The notes beneath the pieces are model-generated. The model made no database searches and was not told the origin of the DNA. It saw nothing but the letters and a program-made list of their open reading frames with translations. Positions 18,701-30,200 of a DNA stretch of 49,189 nucleotides are shown here, piece by piece (the stretch's first letter is position 1; every line of letters starts with the position of its first letter). A program made the translations under genes and the position numbers. The DNA lies in NCBI GenBank assembly GCA_947625115.1, contig CANQND010000011.1, positions 1 through 49,189 of the forward strand, written 5' to 3'. The DNA is from an uncultured Clostridia bacterium. GTDB taxonomy: Bacteria > Bacillota > Clostridia > Christensenellales > CAG-314.

Positions 18701-21700
18701 ACAATGTCGCTGTTGACTTTTAACGGACGCATATTGAGTTTTTCGCAGTTGGCAAACATACCCTCGGACAAACGCGTAACTTCGCCGAAAGTAAGCGTTG
18801 TCAAGCCCGTGCAACCTTTGAAAGCGTTTCTGCCGCCGCGGCGCAGGTTGGTGAGGGTGAGTTCTTTCAAAGCGGTGCAGCCCTCAAATGTCGATTCGCC
18901 CAAAGCGTAGGGGTGAGCAAGTTTGTTTGCACCCACATCGCTCAACGCCGTGCAACCGTAGAACGCGTAGTCGTTGATCATATTTACGTTGTCGAGGTTG
19001 ATAGACGCCAACTTGTCGTCGCCGTAGAACGCGTACTTACCTATTTGAGTGACTTTTTCGCCCAAGGTTACCTTTTTGAGGTTGGTGCAACTGTAAAACG
19101 CATAGTTAGCTATATTGGTGATGTAGTTGGGTACGATAACTTCGCTTATCCAAGGATTGCCCAACGGAGTCTTTTTGATGTCGATGTCGTATCTGTCGTC
19201 ATCGGGGACGTCCATACTGTTGTCCAAATCGAAGTAAGCGAAAGCATAGGAGTTGATATACACAAGCCCCTCGTCGTCGGGGATCTCCACTACTATGTCC
19301 TTACCGCTTGCCAACAACGCGGCGGGAGATTCGCCTTTGTAGTCCTTGCCCATACCTTTGTAGGCTATCAGGTAGCCACTTTCGATGACAAATTCGCTCT
19401 TGACGTTGATGTCGCAACGCGCTACCAACGGGCTTACTTTGCCGTCGATCCTTATGCGAAGCGTAATCGAGCAAATGCCCTCGGCAACGGCGGTTACGTA
19501 GCCGTTGTTGTCCACTACCGCCACGCGCGGGTCGCTGGTACTCCATTCCACCTCGTAGCGTCCTTGCTTTTCCACCACGCGGTCTTGCGCGCTCTTACCG
19601 TCGATGTAACGGAGCGTGCCGTTATCGTTTTTGACGGTTATGGGGTTGCCGTCCGCGCCAAGGTAGTTGCCGTTTTCGTCCGTTTTGTACACGATTTGCT
19701 GTTGAGCAAGGTTCCAAGGCTTTATCTCGTACACCAATTTGATTTGCTCCGACGGGTAGAACGAAACGTACGCCGCAGACTTTTCAAAGTAGTTGTGCGC
19801 GCCCGGTTCGCCTATGTCGGAGAAGTCGATATCTCCGTTGAACGCGCGCATTGTGAAGTAGCTTGAAAAAGTTATTTCTTCCAATGTTGCGTCCGTTCTG
19901 TTTTTGTCGTCATCTCTGCCCACAACGCCGTCGTACACTTTGTCGCTGACGTTTACCGTGATTGAGTGGGTTTGTCCGCCCGACACAAAGGATACGGTTT
20001 TGCTTCCCGTAGCAAGACCCTCGACAACGCCGTCGTTGACTTGCAATACGGAACCGTCTTTGTCATCTGTGGACCACTCCAACATAAACAGGTAATCGCG
20101 GTTGACGTTGCTGTTGATTTCGGGAGTGTTGCCCACAATGTAGTCGGTGAGGTCCAACATCTGACCGATGTCTATATCGATGTGATCGATGGGGTTGAGA
20201 GTTTCGACGTTGCCGTTTTCGCTCTTTTGATATTGCCCGAACACAAGGTTTTCGTTTTCCGTTTCGGGAAGAGGAATGACGACGATGTTGCTGTTCAACG
20301 CGTAGTCCTCAACTTGGAACATTATCGTGTTGGGCAACAACGAATCGCCTATACGGTCCATATAGTCGGTTATCTCTATTTCCACCTTGGTGGTGGTTCC
20401 GCGCGACGTCTGATAAACGGGTATCGTGCGTTCGCTGAGCGTATCGAGAGAGATCATCCATTCGTCCGTATTAGTGGAGGAATTGTGGAACGTTTTGTGA
20501 TTTCCGTTTTCGTCCATTGCCCAAGTGATAACGAGCGGACGAACGTCCATTGCATAGTGATTGTCGTACACTTCCAAATCGAGGTAGTACTCTGTCTTTC
20601 TGGTGCTTTGGTTGTACTTGGTGCGGAAGTTTGTCCCCACAACGGTGGGAGCTTCCGTATCGATATAGAAGCTGAAACTGTAAGTATCTCTTACGTTGCG
20701 GTCGCCCTCTGCGCCCCAATCCAAACGCGCGCTCATATTGACGATAAAACGATCGTTGTTGTAGCCGAACGCGCCGTCGATCGCGCCTGTGTTGTCTACG
20801 GTGAGCTTGTCGAAATCGAACATAGGCAAGCCGAACTCTTCAAATTCGTACACGTAGGGTCTTGCGCCGCCGCTGTAATGCGCTTTGTAGCAGTTCCACT
20901 CCGTTTTGTTCCACACCACTTCGCCCGTGGAGGCGTTGATAATCTCAACGTCCAACTGCTTGGCGCAACGCAACAGTCCCGCATAGACCGCGTACAAACC
21001 CGAGAGGTTGGTGGGCATATAGGACAATGCCGCGTGTTCTTCCGTTGCGGGAATGGGGTTGTAACCGTAGGGCAGATCGTAAATGTACGTACCCATAGGA
21101 ATGATGTAGTCGTAGTAGTACAAAGCGTAGGGCGTGGTTGCAAAGTAGTCCGCCTTTATCTTGTCCTCATCGTCGATGGCGTTGTTATGAGCGGTCGTTT
21201 CCACTTCGTAGTAGTCTTTATCGAAGATGGGAGCGTCCTGCCAATCGCCGTAGAACGCAAGGAAAGGAACGTTGAGGTCCACGCTGTCCTGCGCGGTGCT
21301 TTGATTGTCCAAGGTGATGAATCCCTCGACGTACATACCGTTGGGGAATGTGTCGTTGAGGTAGGTTTTGTCCTGTTTGCTGAGAGTGATTTTAACCGTT
21401 ACTTCCACACTGCTCTGTGCAGGAACGGTGATTATATCGCCTGCGGGAGCCTTGCCGTCAACTTGGTACTGCGTGTTGTGCGCAAGCATATACGCCTTTT
21501 CAGCGACGTATTTCTTGTCGGCGGAAACGGATTCCGTAAAGGAGTAGTTGCCCAACTTGTAGCTTACGCTTTGCTTGGAAATATTCTTGACGGAGAAAGT
21601 CATTGTGTACTCGCCCGTGCGATTGGGGTCGTCGCCCAACTCCAACTTGGAAGTACTCATAACTATCTTGTTGCCGTTTTCGTCCGTTTCGTAACGGTGA

Positions 21701-23829
21701 TTGAGCAAATCGTTCTTGTAGGTAACAATGTAGGCGGGGGTGGAAATTGCCGAAAGAATATCCGCAATGCCTGCGCCCTGTTTACGCGGCGAATAGGGGT
21801 TGCCCTCTTTGTTGACGGCAATCGTCGCCGTTGACATAAGCAATTGGTTTACGATGTCGCGTTTGTGTTGAACGGTTTCGTCGGGGAATTTGTCGTTGAC
21901 GTACTCGCGCACCAACACCGCGATACCGCACATATTGGGGGAAGCCATCGACGTGCCGCTCATCTTTTCGTAGCCGCCGCCGGGGATAGCCGACCAAATG
22001 TTGCCGCCGTGAGCGGTGATTTCCGGCTTGATAGTCAAGTCGGGGTTGGGTCCCCAGCTGGAAAAGTCGCTCATAAACGGACCTGCCGTGTCTTTTGCGT
22101 TGAGTCTAAGCGTGCCGCTCGGTTTGGAAGCGAGATATTCGCCCTCGTCCTTGCCTATCGACGCAACGCCGATGTGGCAGTTGTTGCCGACGGTCATAAG
22201 AATGTCGCCGTACACGTTGTTGTAAATGATGACGCCTATCGCGCCCTCCGCCTCGGCGAACAGAACCTTGTCCTCAAAGTTGATGTCGCCGCGCTTTACC
22301 AACGCGATTTTGCCCCTTACGTCCAGCCCCATATAGCTGATTTGCGAACCGAACCCGGGAACGGTTACGTACTCGAACTCATGGTCCTGGTCATCCGTTA
22401 CGCCGAGCATTTCAAAGAAATCGTACTCTTTGGAGTTTTGGTTGTACGCCTCGATGAAGAAAATATCTTTGTTGCCCGAGTGAATGAACTTGTCTTTGTT
22501 GCCGTTTACCGACGCAACGGACAATGCCGAAGTGTAGGTAGAGGGTGCGCCGACCGTACCGCTATCTGGGTTTTCCACCTTGTTGGTGTTGCCGAATTCG
22601 GAACCTTGCGCCGAACTGTAATCGTTGCTGGCGGCAACTATCAACGAAATGCCCGCTTCTTCGATGCTGTCGTAAATTTCGTTTTTGTATTCGTCGTCGA
22701 TACCCTCGCGAGTGAAACCGCAGCTGCTGCCCAAGCTCATATTGATGGCGTCCACTTTGAGCGCGACGCAATCTTCCAAGGCGGCGAGAATATCTTCGTC
22801 CTCCGCTCCCTCGCGAGCGTCGGAGAACACTTTCATTATTGCCAATTGGGTGTCGATAGCCACGCCGTGCAACGTCGTGTTGACGTCGCCGTCGAACTCG
22901 TCGTTGATGTCGAAAATTTTATCATTGGCGTAACCGCCGATAATGCCCGCAACGTGTGTGCCGTGTTCGCTGAGGAAAGGCATTATGTCCGTGTCTTTGT
23001 CGGCGTAGTCGTAGCCGAACACGATTTTGTTGTTGGTGAGGTTGCCGAAGTACACTTCGCGCGCTTCCAAACCGTTCTGCTCTCTGTAAGCGATTGTGTC
23101 GGGAAGAAGCCTTTCGATGTCGTCGCGGCTGTAACGGGGATCCTGCACAGCGCGAGTGGTAAAGGCGGGGTGAGCGTAGTCGCAACCCGTGTCGAGAACT
23201 GCCACCACCGTGTGTTTGCCCGTGTAGCCCGCTTCGTTTTCGCTGTTGAAAATACCCGTATCGAAAACGTTTACGTCGTTGACTACCGTAGCTTGCGGCA
23301 AATACGTGTTGCCGATAATCACGCGGTAAACGCCCTCGTGATTGACGAGCTTGGAAAGATTTTCGTACGTGGTATTTGCGGAAAAGCCGTCGAGAATGTT
23401 GCTGTAATGGTACTTGGCGGGGGAAATCAAGCCCTCTTTTACCAATTGCGCTTCCAAAGCGGATTGACGTTGGCGCGCACGTTGGTCGATTGCGCGAGAT
23501 TCGCCGTCGGCAAGATATTGATCCAATTCCACCGATTTATCCGTTTGGTTGTACAAATTTACAAGCGAACCGTCCGACAACGTGATGATGACGTTGACGG
23601 AGCCGCTGAGCTTTTCTTCGTCTATTCTTTTTATCAAATCTTTGTTGATATCGTCGATGTTCTGCGCTTTTAGTTGACTGAGAATTGACTCCTCGTCAAA
23701 ATAAAAAGAGGCGTTGTCAGACTCCACGTCGCCGCGCTTGTCAATTTGAGAACATGCGGGCAGCGTGTAAATACATGCCAAAGCCAACACCAATACTACT
23801 ATCAACGATTTTAGTATTTTTCTCTTCAT
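15730..23829 (-). CDS. Giant S8 family serine peptidase (subtilase) with PA domain, Ig-like domains and BspA-type LRR_5 repeats
   Basis: AVLDTGCDYAHPAF, HGTHVAGIIGG, GTSMASPNMCG triad motifs; PA-like VRGKIALVKRGDINFEDKVLFAEAEGAIGVIIYNN; repeated IGxxAFxxCxxLxxVxL; start revised to ATG 23829 (AAGGAG RBS) from ORF-track 23934, which lies upstream of the promoter. Confidence 0.9.
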   Translation of the reverse strand: MKRKILKSLIVVLVLALACIYTLPACSQIDKRGDVESDNASFYFDEESILSQLKAQNIDDINKDLIKRIDEEKLSGSVNVIITLSDGSLVNLYNQTDKSVELDQYLADGESRAIDQRARQRQSALEAQLVKEGLISPAKYHYSNILDGFSANTTYENLSKLVNHEGVYRVIIGNTYLPQATVVNDVNVFDTGIFNSENEAGYTGKHTVVAVLDTGCDYAHPAFTTRAVQDPRYSRDDIERLLPDTIAYREQNGLEAREVYFGNLTNNKIVFGYDYADKDTDIMPFLSEHGTHVAGIIGGYANDKIFDINDEFDGDVNTTLHGVAIDTQLAIMKVFSDAREGAEDEDILAALEDCVALKVDAINMSLGSSCGFTREGIDDEYKNEIYDSIEEAGISLIVAASNDYSSAQGSEFGNTNKVENPDSGTVGAPSTYTSALSVASVNGNKDKFIHSGNKDIFFIEAYNQNSKEYDFFEMLGVTDDQDHEFEYVTVPGFGSQISYMGLDVRGKIALVKRGDINFEDKVLFAEAEGAIGVIIYNNVYGDILMTVGNNCHIGVASIGKDEGEYLASKPSGTLRLNAKDTAGPFMSDFSSWGPNPDLTIKPEITAHGGNIWSAIPGGGYEKMSGTSMASPNMCGIAVLVREYVNDKFPDETVQHKRDIVNQLLMSTATIAVNKEGNPYSPRKQGAGIADILSAISTPAYIVTYKNDLLNHRYETDENGNKIVMSTSKLELGDDPNRTGEYTMTFSVKNISKQSVSYKLGNYSFTESVSADKKYVAEKAYMLAHNTQYQVDGKAPAGDIITVPAQSSVEVTVKITLSKQDKTYLNDTFPNGMYVEGFITLDNQSTAQDSVDLNVPFLAFYGDWQDAPIFDKDYYEVETTAHNNAIDDEDKIKADYFATTPYALYYYDYIIPMGTYIYDLPYGYNPIPATEEHAALSYMPTNLSGLYAVYAGLLRCAKQLDVEIINASTGEVVWNKTEWNCYKAHYSGGARPYVYEFEEFGLPMFDFDKLTVDNTGAIDGAFGYNNDRFIVNMSARLDWGAEGDRNVRDTYSFSFYIDTEAPTVVGTNFRTKYNQSTRKTEYYLDLEVYDNHYAMDVRPLVITWAMDENGNHKTFHNSSTNTDEWMISLDTLSERTIPVYQTSRGTTTKVEIEITDYMDRIGDSLLPNTIMFQVEDYALNSNIVVIPLPETENENLVFGQYQKSENGNVETLNPIDHIDIDIGQMLDLTDYIVGNTPEINSNVNRDYLFMLEWSTDDKDGSVLQVNDGVVEGLATGSKTVSFVSGGQTHSITVNVSDKVYDGVVGRDDDKNRTDATLEEITFSSYFTMRAFNGDIDFSDIGEPGAHNYFEKSAAYVSFYPSEQIKLVYEIKPWNLAQQQIVYKTDENGNYLGADGNPITVKNDNGTLRYIDGKSAQDRVVEKQGRYEVEWSTSDPRVAVVDNNGYVTAVAEGICSITLRIRIDGKVSPLVARCDINVKSEFVIESGYLIAYKGMGKDYKGESPAALLASGKDIVVEIPDDEGLVYINSYAFAYFDLDNSMDVPDDDRYDIDIKKTPLGNPWISEVIVPNYITNIANYAFYSCTNLKKVTLGEKVTQIGKYAFYGDDKLASINLDNVNMINDYAFYGCTALSDVGANKLAHPYALGESTFEGCTALKELTLTNLRRGGRNAFKGCTGLTTLTFGEVTRLSEGMFANCEKLNMRPLKVNSDIVPDTAFSGCSSLTQVEFTKDITYFGTRAFENCTRLETVKFDGTCEQFATNAFANCRSIRNFTIGKFAVENGVVYNADKTELLFVVPNLFNQTTFILPASVQRIGAGAFSGTGITSFTTQVGSHLTYIGSNAFAGCRSLTQVQLPQSVTTIGSNAFAESGLSNIDLSSLALTEIAAETFRGCVNLTTVTLPAQCTVVGNNAFESCTSLTTVNGLENVREIGDSAFYLAGLRTATLGDVVIGEYAFAGAYRIARDPNTFEYYVVLGTPSALTTVRFNGKTVVGNYAFANTSLTSLTINTDGSEIHDYAFYGCTKLAEAVIEGVNGALGKYSFAGCYSESGNSGLTSITMNHVKEIGDSAFYETPTLETVESNELEKIGNEVFYPVLDEQGYITPCHITDIDTANVTEIGNYAFYYCVALPSVNLNNVTHIGDYAFTGCQTLSSVTAPKVTEIGKGAFSGCIALTSVSAPKLEVLGSQVFTRTAVTNFVLTDNIKQIGDAVTYAATQFEGFLYDNNGTQVRNAQREHFVIDDGVLYSVNANGGYTLVSYPQKRLPKADGSGEKDNYTVLEGTTRIGFRAAVGNTYIQTLTLPSTLLSIGDYAFYDCTKLSKVIFRSYYAPRLEGVSNLLEEILADPSRVDPDAPSYTTKDLPYFDDLYRYDFYFHFDEIGEISYGYDNIYDYRHFVNSVGHSKLTMQIPVNSSGYDSLIYRVYFNEAPVKGEETMGRYAIDFIDAVKQLQQLDKIDRFAEKQINAATVAYNMLMANKGDIKYVDGSYTTFYTDALKAYNVDVARHALESLLPMADNRSSYDMLTEANTLYNALSGEEKAMLDTALGTSAKTLLDNKIAEYKAATNNRKLDLNQPWAERVLDRLAEIVGTMVSDFNPTTYNSWNSDDRFEYWRNNVTVEDYTTIKQINALVKTLDKNERERYISRLTPYLDVIDIWNGYADISRTLSKAQTVAKATSPNAVVATAVTLNALLAVAYVVLKGGIL
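16860..19150 (-). repeat. BspA-type LRR_5 coding repeats within the subtilase
   Basis: Repeated IGDYAFxGCxxLxxV units; DNA echo gtagaacgcgtagtcgccgat. Confidence 0.85.
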
Positions 23830-23893
23830 AGCTAATCTCCTTATCGCAATCAGTGTTATGCCAAAATATATATTGCGACAGTATAGTATTTTA

Positions 23894-23921
23894 ATTATAC
23901 CACCCTCGTCCCGTTTGTCAA
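23894..23921 (-). promoter_or_regulatory. Consensus promoter for the protease/opp operon
   Basis: Minus strand TTGACA (23921-23916), 16-bp spacer, TATAAT (23899-23894). Confidence 0.85.
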
Positions 23922-24186
23922 ACGAATACACCACTAAAATGAGAATTTTTTGACAATTTATTCCTAGAAAAATTATATATAAATATTTATATTATATTTT
24001 TACCAAAAAAGTGCAACTTTCATTGATTTTGACAAAAGTAATTTTCACGCAAAAAACGGACAATATCCGAATAGTCCATATCGTGACAAATCGTTTATTT
24101 CATTTATGTCGGGGCGCGAAAGCAAACGGAAAACGAATTTTTTTCAAATCGATTTTTTTTGTAATTTTTTGCCCCGACATTTACCG

Positions 24187-24218
24187 CAAAATAAAACCCC
24201 GTCCCAAAAGGGGCGGGG
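24187..24218 (-). terminator. Terminator of the ~2025-aa lipoprotein gene
   Basis: CCCCGTCCC/GGGGCGGGG stem with AAAA loop; minus strand followed by TTTTATTTT. Confidence 0.85.
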
Positions 24219-24236
24219 CTGAATGTGTTGAGAAAA

Positions 24237-27200
24237 CTACGATTTGGATACCGTTACGTTATAGACGGTTTCGCCGCCCTGAACGGAAATTCTTACCGTA
24301 ATCGTGTAGGTTTCGTCGCCGTAGGTACCCGTAAACACGCGGGCGTCGCCGTCTACGCTCATCTGCACGTCGATCAAGGAGAAGTAAACGCCATCTTGGC
24401 TGTAACCATTTCCCCTGTATACATACAACGCCAATTCCGAAATTCCCACAACGTTGCCATCTTCGTCCACGTACAACGCCAGCACGTAGTAGTTTTCGTG
24501 TGCGCTTTCGTCGTGCGCGCTTTCGATATTTCTGACGACTTTCGTGAAGCTTTCCGTCACTGTGATAGTCTTGGCTTGCAAATTGCAGACTATCTTCCAA
24601 ACGGTTATGCCGTTGGCGTTTATCGTAAGGGTAAACTCGTTGTCGCCCGTCTTTACCGCAGTTGTGCCGAAAGAGGGTTGACGGACGTCGTAGATCGATT
24701 CGTAGTAGTCGCCTTGGTCGCTCTTCTTGCTCAACTTGGCGAGAGATTGCGCTATATTATCCTTTTGGGTGAACACCGCCTCGTAGGTGCCGTTTGCCGA
24801 TTGGCAGGTGACGGTGGCAACGGTTTCCACTTGTACGTCCAATCTGTTGGTGGCGGGGTTGTAGTTGACGGTGTAGGTTATTTGCTTGTTATCTTGCAAA
24901 ACAACCACTTGCCACAAGTTGATGTCGGCGCGGCGAGCGTCCTCAAACAGCAACTCCTTTTCGCCGCCCGAAGTCTTTTTGCTCAACGTGAGGTATCTAT
25001 ATCCGCCCGCAATCGGGTCTTCAAGCAAACCAACGTAGTCTTGCGACTCGACCGTGATGCCGTAGGGTATCGATTGCGAAGTCCAATCGGCAAAGTTGAC
25101 TGTGGTGTTGTACACCGTTTCGGTTGCCGTATCCTCGTACTTGACGTTACAGCAGTAGTCCGTGTTGTCCATACTCATATTTTGCACGCTGTGCTTGTCG
25201 TAAATTGCGTAGGTCACTTCGAGGTCCACGCCGTAGGAGAGATCCAATCTGAATATGAATGAGAAGTCCACCACTTTGTTGCTCTCGTCCGTAACCGCAA
25301 AGGTGTGCAGTACGTCGGAACGCTTGTATGTTACGTCCTCTATCGTCAACTCCGCCGAGTCGTCGTCAAATCTGAACAATTCCGTACCGTCAGAGGTCAT
25401 AAACTTAACAACGCCGTACTCAACATAGTTGTAAGTGTATCTGCTGCCGTCCTCGCTGTAAGTGTGAGATTTGGTTTCGGCGTTGTAGGAGAAAGTGTAG
25501 CAGGTCACTTTGCCGATACCGTCGTCTGTGAAATCTCCGAACACGATTGCGTTACGCGATACGAAATCGAAGTAGGCGACGCCGCTGATCGACGCTTCCT
25601 TTATCTGAACGCATTTTTGAATGTCTTCAAACCACTCGGAGGTTGCGTCCTTGGCGGCTTGGTCGCGCACCCAAATGATGACTGGCAAACCGCTATCCGC
25701 CATATCCGTACCGGGACCTGCCAAAAAGGCGTTGCGGTCCATCGATATTGCCGCGATTTGTTCGGCGGTGAGGTCGGTGAGGTCAAGACTCATCTTTTCG
25801 CCGCTGGCAAATGCGTTGTGCGAAAACGCGTACGCGCCGATGTACGTCACTTTGCCCAGCGTTACCGTACCCGTACACATCTGATTGCAACCCGAGAAAG
25901 CGTAGTCGCCGATGTAGGTCGCATTGGGGAAGCTGACGCTGTTGATCCAACTGAACGCCATAACCTCGGTAACTGTCGCATAGGTGTGGTACACCGCGTA
26001 GAAAGAGTAATCTCCCACGTAAAGCACCTTGTCCGAAGCGATATAGGTATAGGCAAAGTCGAGCATATTGTAAAACGCGTAGTCCTCTATGCGCTCGACG
26101 TTGTTGAAATCAAGCGTGTAGGTACTGCCGCCCATATGTTGGACGCTTGCAAAGGCATTGGCACCTATCGCCTTTACCTCGTTGGGGATCTTCAAGTCCA
26201 AAATCGTTGTGCGTCCCTGATATCCCACCAACACGCCGTCGCGAACGATAAATTCGTCCGTGTCGATTTGGAATTTGTTGCCGTCCAACAGGTCGTAGTA
26301 GCCGAATGTGCCGTCGGTAAACTCAAAGCGCACCACGTCGTCGGTAAGCAAACTGTAAAAGCCGCCTTTGGCAACGCCTTTATCGTCCACGTACATACCG
26401 TTGATTTCTCCCATAGTTTCGTCATCGCGGTAAGAACCGAGGAACAGCACCGACCAATCGTCGTTTACGTAGGCAACTTCGTCCTCGACGATATAGTACA
26501 CGTCCCACAATTCGTCAACGAAGTCCATTGTGGCAAAGTTGAAACGGAAGTTTTTGCCGTTCTTTTCCGTGCTGGTGAACAGGAAACAGTTAAGGCTGAA
26601 AACAGCCGAATACGTTCCCGCGTCCACTTTCAAACCGTTTTCGTCGTACAGCGTAGCGTTTCCGTAACCGTCAAGGTACATCGTTTGCTTGGTGACGTTG
26701 CCCTTGTCGTAGAACGCGCGAGTACCCGTGTAGTCGTCGCGAAGCGTTAGCGTGTTGCCCTTTTTGTCGAACAAAAAGTCGTGTTCGTAGGAAACGTACT
26801 CCCCGTTCTGCACATAGTAGCTCGCCATAAAAATGACCTGAGTGCCGTCTTGGAAGTCGTTTTTCCAACGAGTGTTGGATTGTATCGGCGTGTCGTCGCG
26901 TATGTTGCCGATACCGATAAGTCCGTAGTAAGTTCTGTTGCCGTCGGTGAAATAGCTATCGTTGTAGCCGTCGCCGACAACTCTGCCGCCGCCCTCAACG
27001 ACGAAATTGCGGTTTGCCTGAGGAGTTTTTTGTACGGTAAACAATCTGTAAACGGTTTGAGTGCCGTCCCCGTTGTTGAAAGGAACGTCCGCCGCTATTA
27101 TGTTTATCCTGCCCTCGATGTTGCCCGATTCGTCGGGGACGGGTTCTTCATCGGAGAATACGAACCTGTACTCCGTCCAGACAAGACTGTCGCTCAAATA

Positions 27201-30200
27201 CTTGAATTGCGCGCCTGTAACTTCGTAAGTTCCCACGCCGTAGCCGTAGAAAATAACGGTGCCGTCTTGGAGCAAGACGATGTAGTCGTTGTTGTAGAAA
27301 CCGAATTCCCCGTCTATTTCCACCATAAGGTAGTACAAGCAGTTTTCCTCTTCTTCCGCAACAAAGTCTACCGCATTGCCCTCTTTATCATAGGATACGG
27401 TGATGAAGAGGTTGGTTTTTCCGTCATCGGAAGTAAACGCGTAGTAGTACTTAAATTCGTAGAAGTCTATTTCTTCGTAGGTACCGTTGATGGCGTCGCC
27501 GTCGGCGGGGGTGTAGACGGCATTGCCGTAACCGTCGAGATCGAAACGAGAACCGTCCGCGGCTCTATACTCGTGCGTGTAGATGTATTTGAGAGCCTGC
27601 TCGCCCTCCCCGATGTACTTGAAGTTAAATTCGCGGTAGAATTCGGCGAGTTCCTCGTCTTGGATAGCCGCCACAAAGCCGTCGAACAACTCGGGGTCGG
27701 CGGTAAACTTAAATTCGCCCTCGCCCGTTTCCGCCACGGTGCCGTACACCATAAATCTGTACACGCTGTACTCGCCGTATACGTGCAATTTTGCGATAGC
27801 CGCCTTGTTATCGTCGAAAATGTACATTCTGTCAAAGGCGTTATCCTGTCCGTAGTAGGTTTTCCACACCAATTCAAACGTGGGATCCTTTGCCAACACG
27901 GTGCGCTCGTAGGAGTTTACCGTCGAACCGTCTACGACAGTTTGCGTTACGTCTGCGCGTACGGGAATGACAACGGCTTTGCCGTCCATTTCCACACGGT
28001 AGTACTCCAAGAGGAACAGGTCGCTGTACGTACCGTCCTTACGCAAATATCTATATGCCTCATAGTAGCTTACCGACCACTTGTCGTAGTCGAAACTTTG
28101 TCCCTTGTAGGTGAGAGTCCCCCACTTGTCTACGGAAAGCTCCTCCGCTCCCGTTGCGGTGAAGTTTATCGCACCCGCAACGGACGTTTCCACCGCTCCG
28201 TCTTTGTAGCGGAAATCCCAAAAGTTGGTAAGAGCGTCGGTGTAGTAGGTGCTTGTAAAGCGGAAAGTGCCGTCGGCGTTATCCGTAATTGCGCCCCAAT
28301 CCAGCACAATATAGTACGCGCCCTGTTCGTCCGTTCTCTGTCCGAGAATGTACACAAGTTCATTTCCCGTCTGCACGTCTTGCGTTGCCGTGTCGTAGAT
28401 ATATCCGCAGTTGAAAGTTTGACCGTCATAGTACACTTTTTCTACGGCGGTAGCCCAAGGTATCATATGAGGCGGCTCGGAAATTTCGCTGAAAATCAAC
28501 ATTCCGTCCGCAGAACCAAGACGAATGTATTCTTTACTGCCCTCTGCGTCAAGCTCTATCCAGAAGTCGTCCCAATTGGATATAGACCCGTTTGCCATTT
28601 CTCTTATCGACAACGTTTTCAAATCGTAGTCGAACGGTTCGTATTCGCCGGATGCGGGGTCCTTTTTCAGAGCCTTGCCGAAGCCGTCCAACAACAGGGC
28701 GGGTTCTTCGTCAAAGAATATGTCTTTGAAATAACTTCCGTCCACGCCGTCGGAAACGCGGTAACTTCCGCGCACTTCCACTTCGAGATCGTCAACGCCC
28801 TCGATGTTGCCGTCCTTTATGCGGAAAAGGAACATCTTCGTTCCGCGCGAGTTGACCAAAACGTAGGTGGTTTCGTCGTCAAAGAGGTAGAAATCTTTAA
28901 CATCGTCGCCGACTATCATTTCGTCCGTCCATTCATAGTAGAAGCCGCGAATGACGCCCGTCATTACGCCGTTGTTCACGTTGTAGACTATCGCGCCCGC
29001 TATGCCGTCATCGCCCCTCATTCCGTCGAGGTACAACACGCTGTCGCTGTTTGCGCCGTGATAGTAGTAAAAGCCCGCTTCTGCGCTGTTTGTGCGGTTA
29101 AATATGAGCGTTTCAACGCCATCTACCGTTCTCTTTGTCAACGAGAAGTGGAAAGTGATGTTGTCGGTTGCTACGTTGTCGGAAATAAAGACGTATTCGC
29201 CTGCGAAGAAATCCATCTCGTACGTACCGTTGACGGACACTTTGTCTGACGAACCCTCGGGAGTGTAACGGTAAGTGAGGTTGTTGCTGCCGTTAAACAC
29301 AATTTCGTCATCGTTGTCGCTTGCTCCGTTGACAGCCGTGCGGTTGGTAAGTTTTTCAAAATAGTAAAACATACCGTTTTCTATCTTACCGTCCAACTTC
29401 GTTTCGCTGCCCTCACTGAAAGAGAACACGCCCGTCGTTTTGTTGTAGACGCCCTCCTTTTCAACCAAACCGCGACGGTGCAGGTACACAACGCCGTCGT
29501 GCAGAGTGGAAACAAACAGGTAATCGTCGCCGCCCAACAAATCGGAAATGCCGTTTTCCCATTGTGCGTACAGCGTTGTGCTGTAACCTTTCATACTATT
29601 GGTGTCGAACTTGTCGCCCAATTCGTACTCGACCGCTCCCGTGGGAGTAGTTGACCAACCGGCAAAGCGCAAACTTCTGTCCAAACCGAAATCGTTACCG
29701 TCGGCAAGAACGACTTCCTCGCCAAGCGTTACGTCGGTGGGGGCGATTTTCGCATTGGAGCCGAGAATGTTGACGTTGTAGTTGATACGCACGTACGTCA
29801 ACGTGATGTACACGCTGAACACCTCGTTTTTGCCAAGAGAATTTGTGGAAAGACGGCTCTTTTGGCTATCCAAAAAGCCTTTGCCTACGATAGTTTCCGT
29901 TTCCACTGTAAAGGGTTCGCCCAAACGAGCTACGCCCGTTTGGGTTTGCGAAGGCTCATTGGAAAAGTTCCCTTCGGCGTCGCTGTAATACACTTTTACG
30001 GTGTAGGTTGCGTTGTACTTAGCGGTGACGGTAAGCCCCTCTTCGGGCATAAGGTCGCTTTCGGCGATTTCTCTGTCCCCCAAGAACCAACCCGCAAAGG
30101 TAACGCCGCTTTCCGTTTCGGGAACGACGTCTTTCAAGACGTCTGTGAGCTTTGCGCCCGCTTCCACGTCCATAGTACCGAAAGACAAAACGCCGTTGTC

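Noticed and set aside
16860-19150. Regularly spaced short DNA repeats resembling a CRISPR array
   Set aside because: They are codon-level echoes of LRR_5 units inside an intact ORF; spacing and sequence vary.
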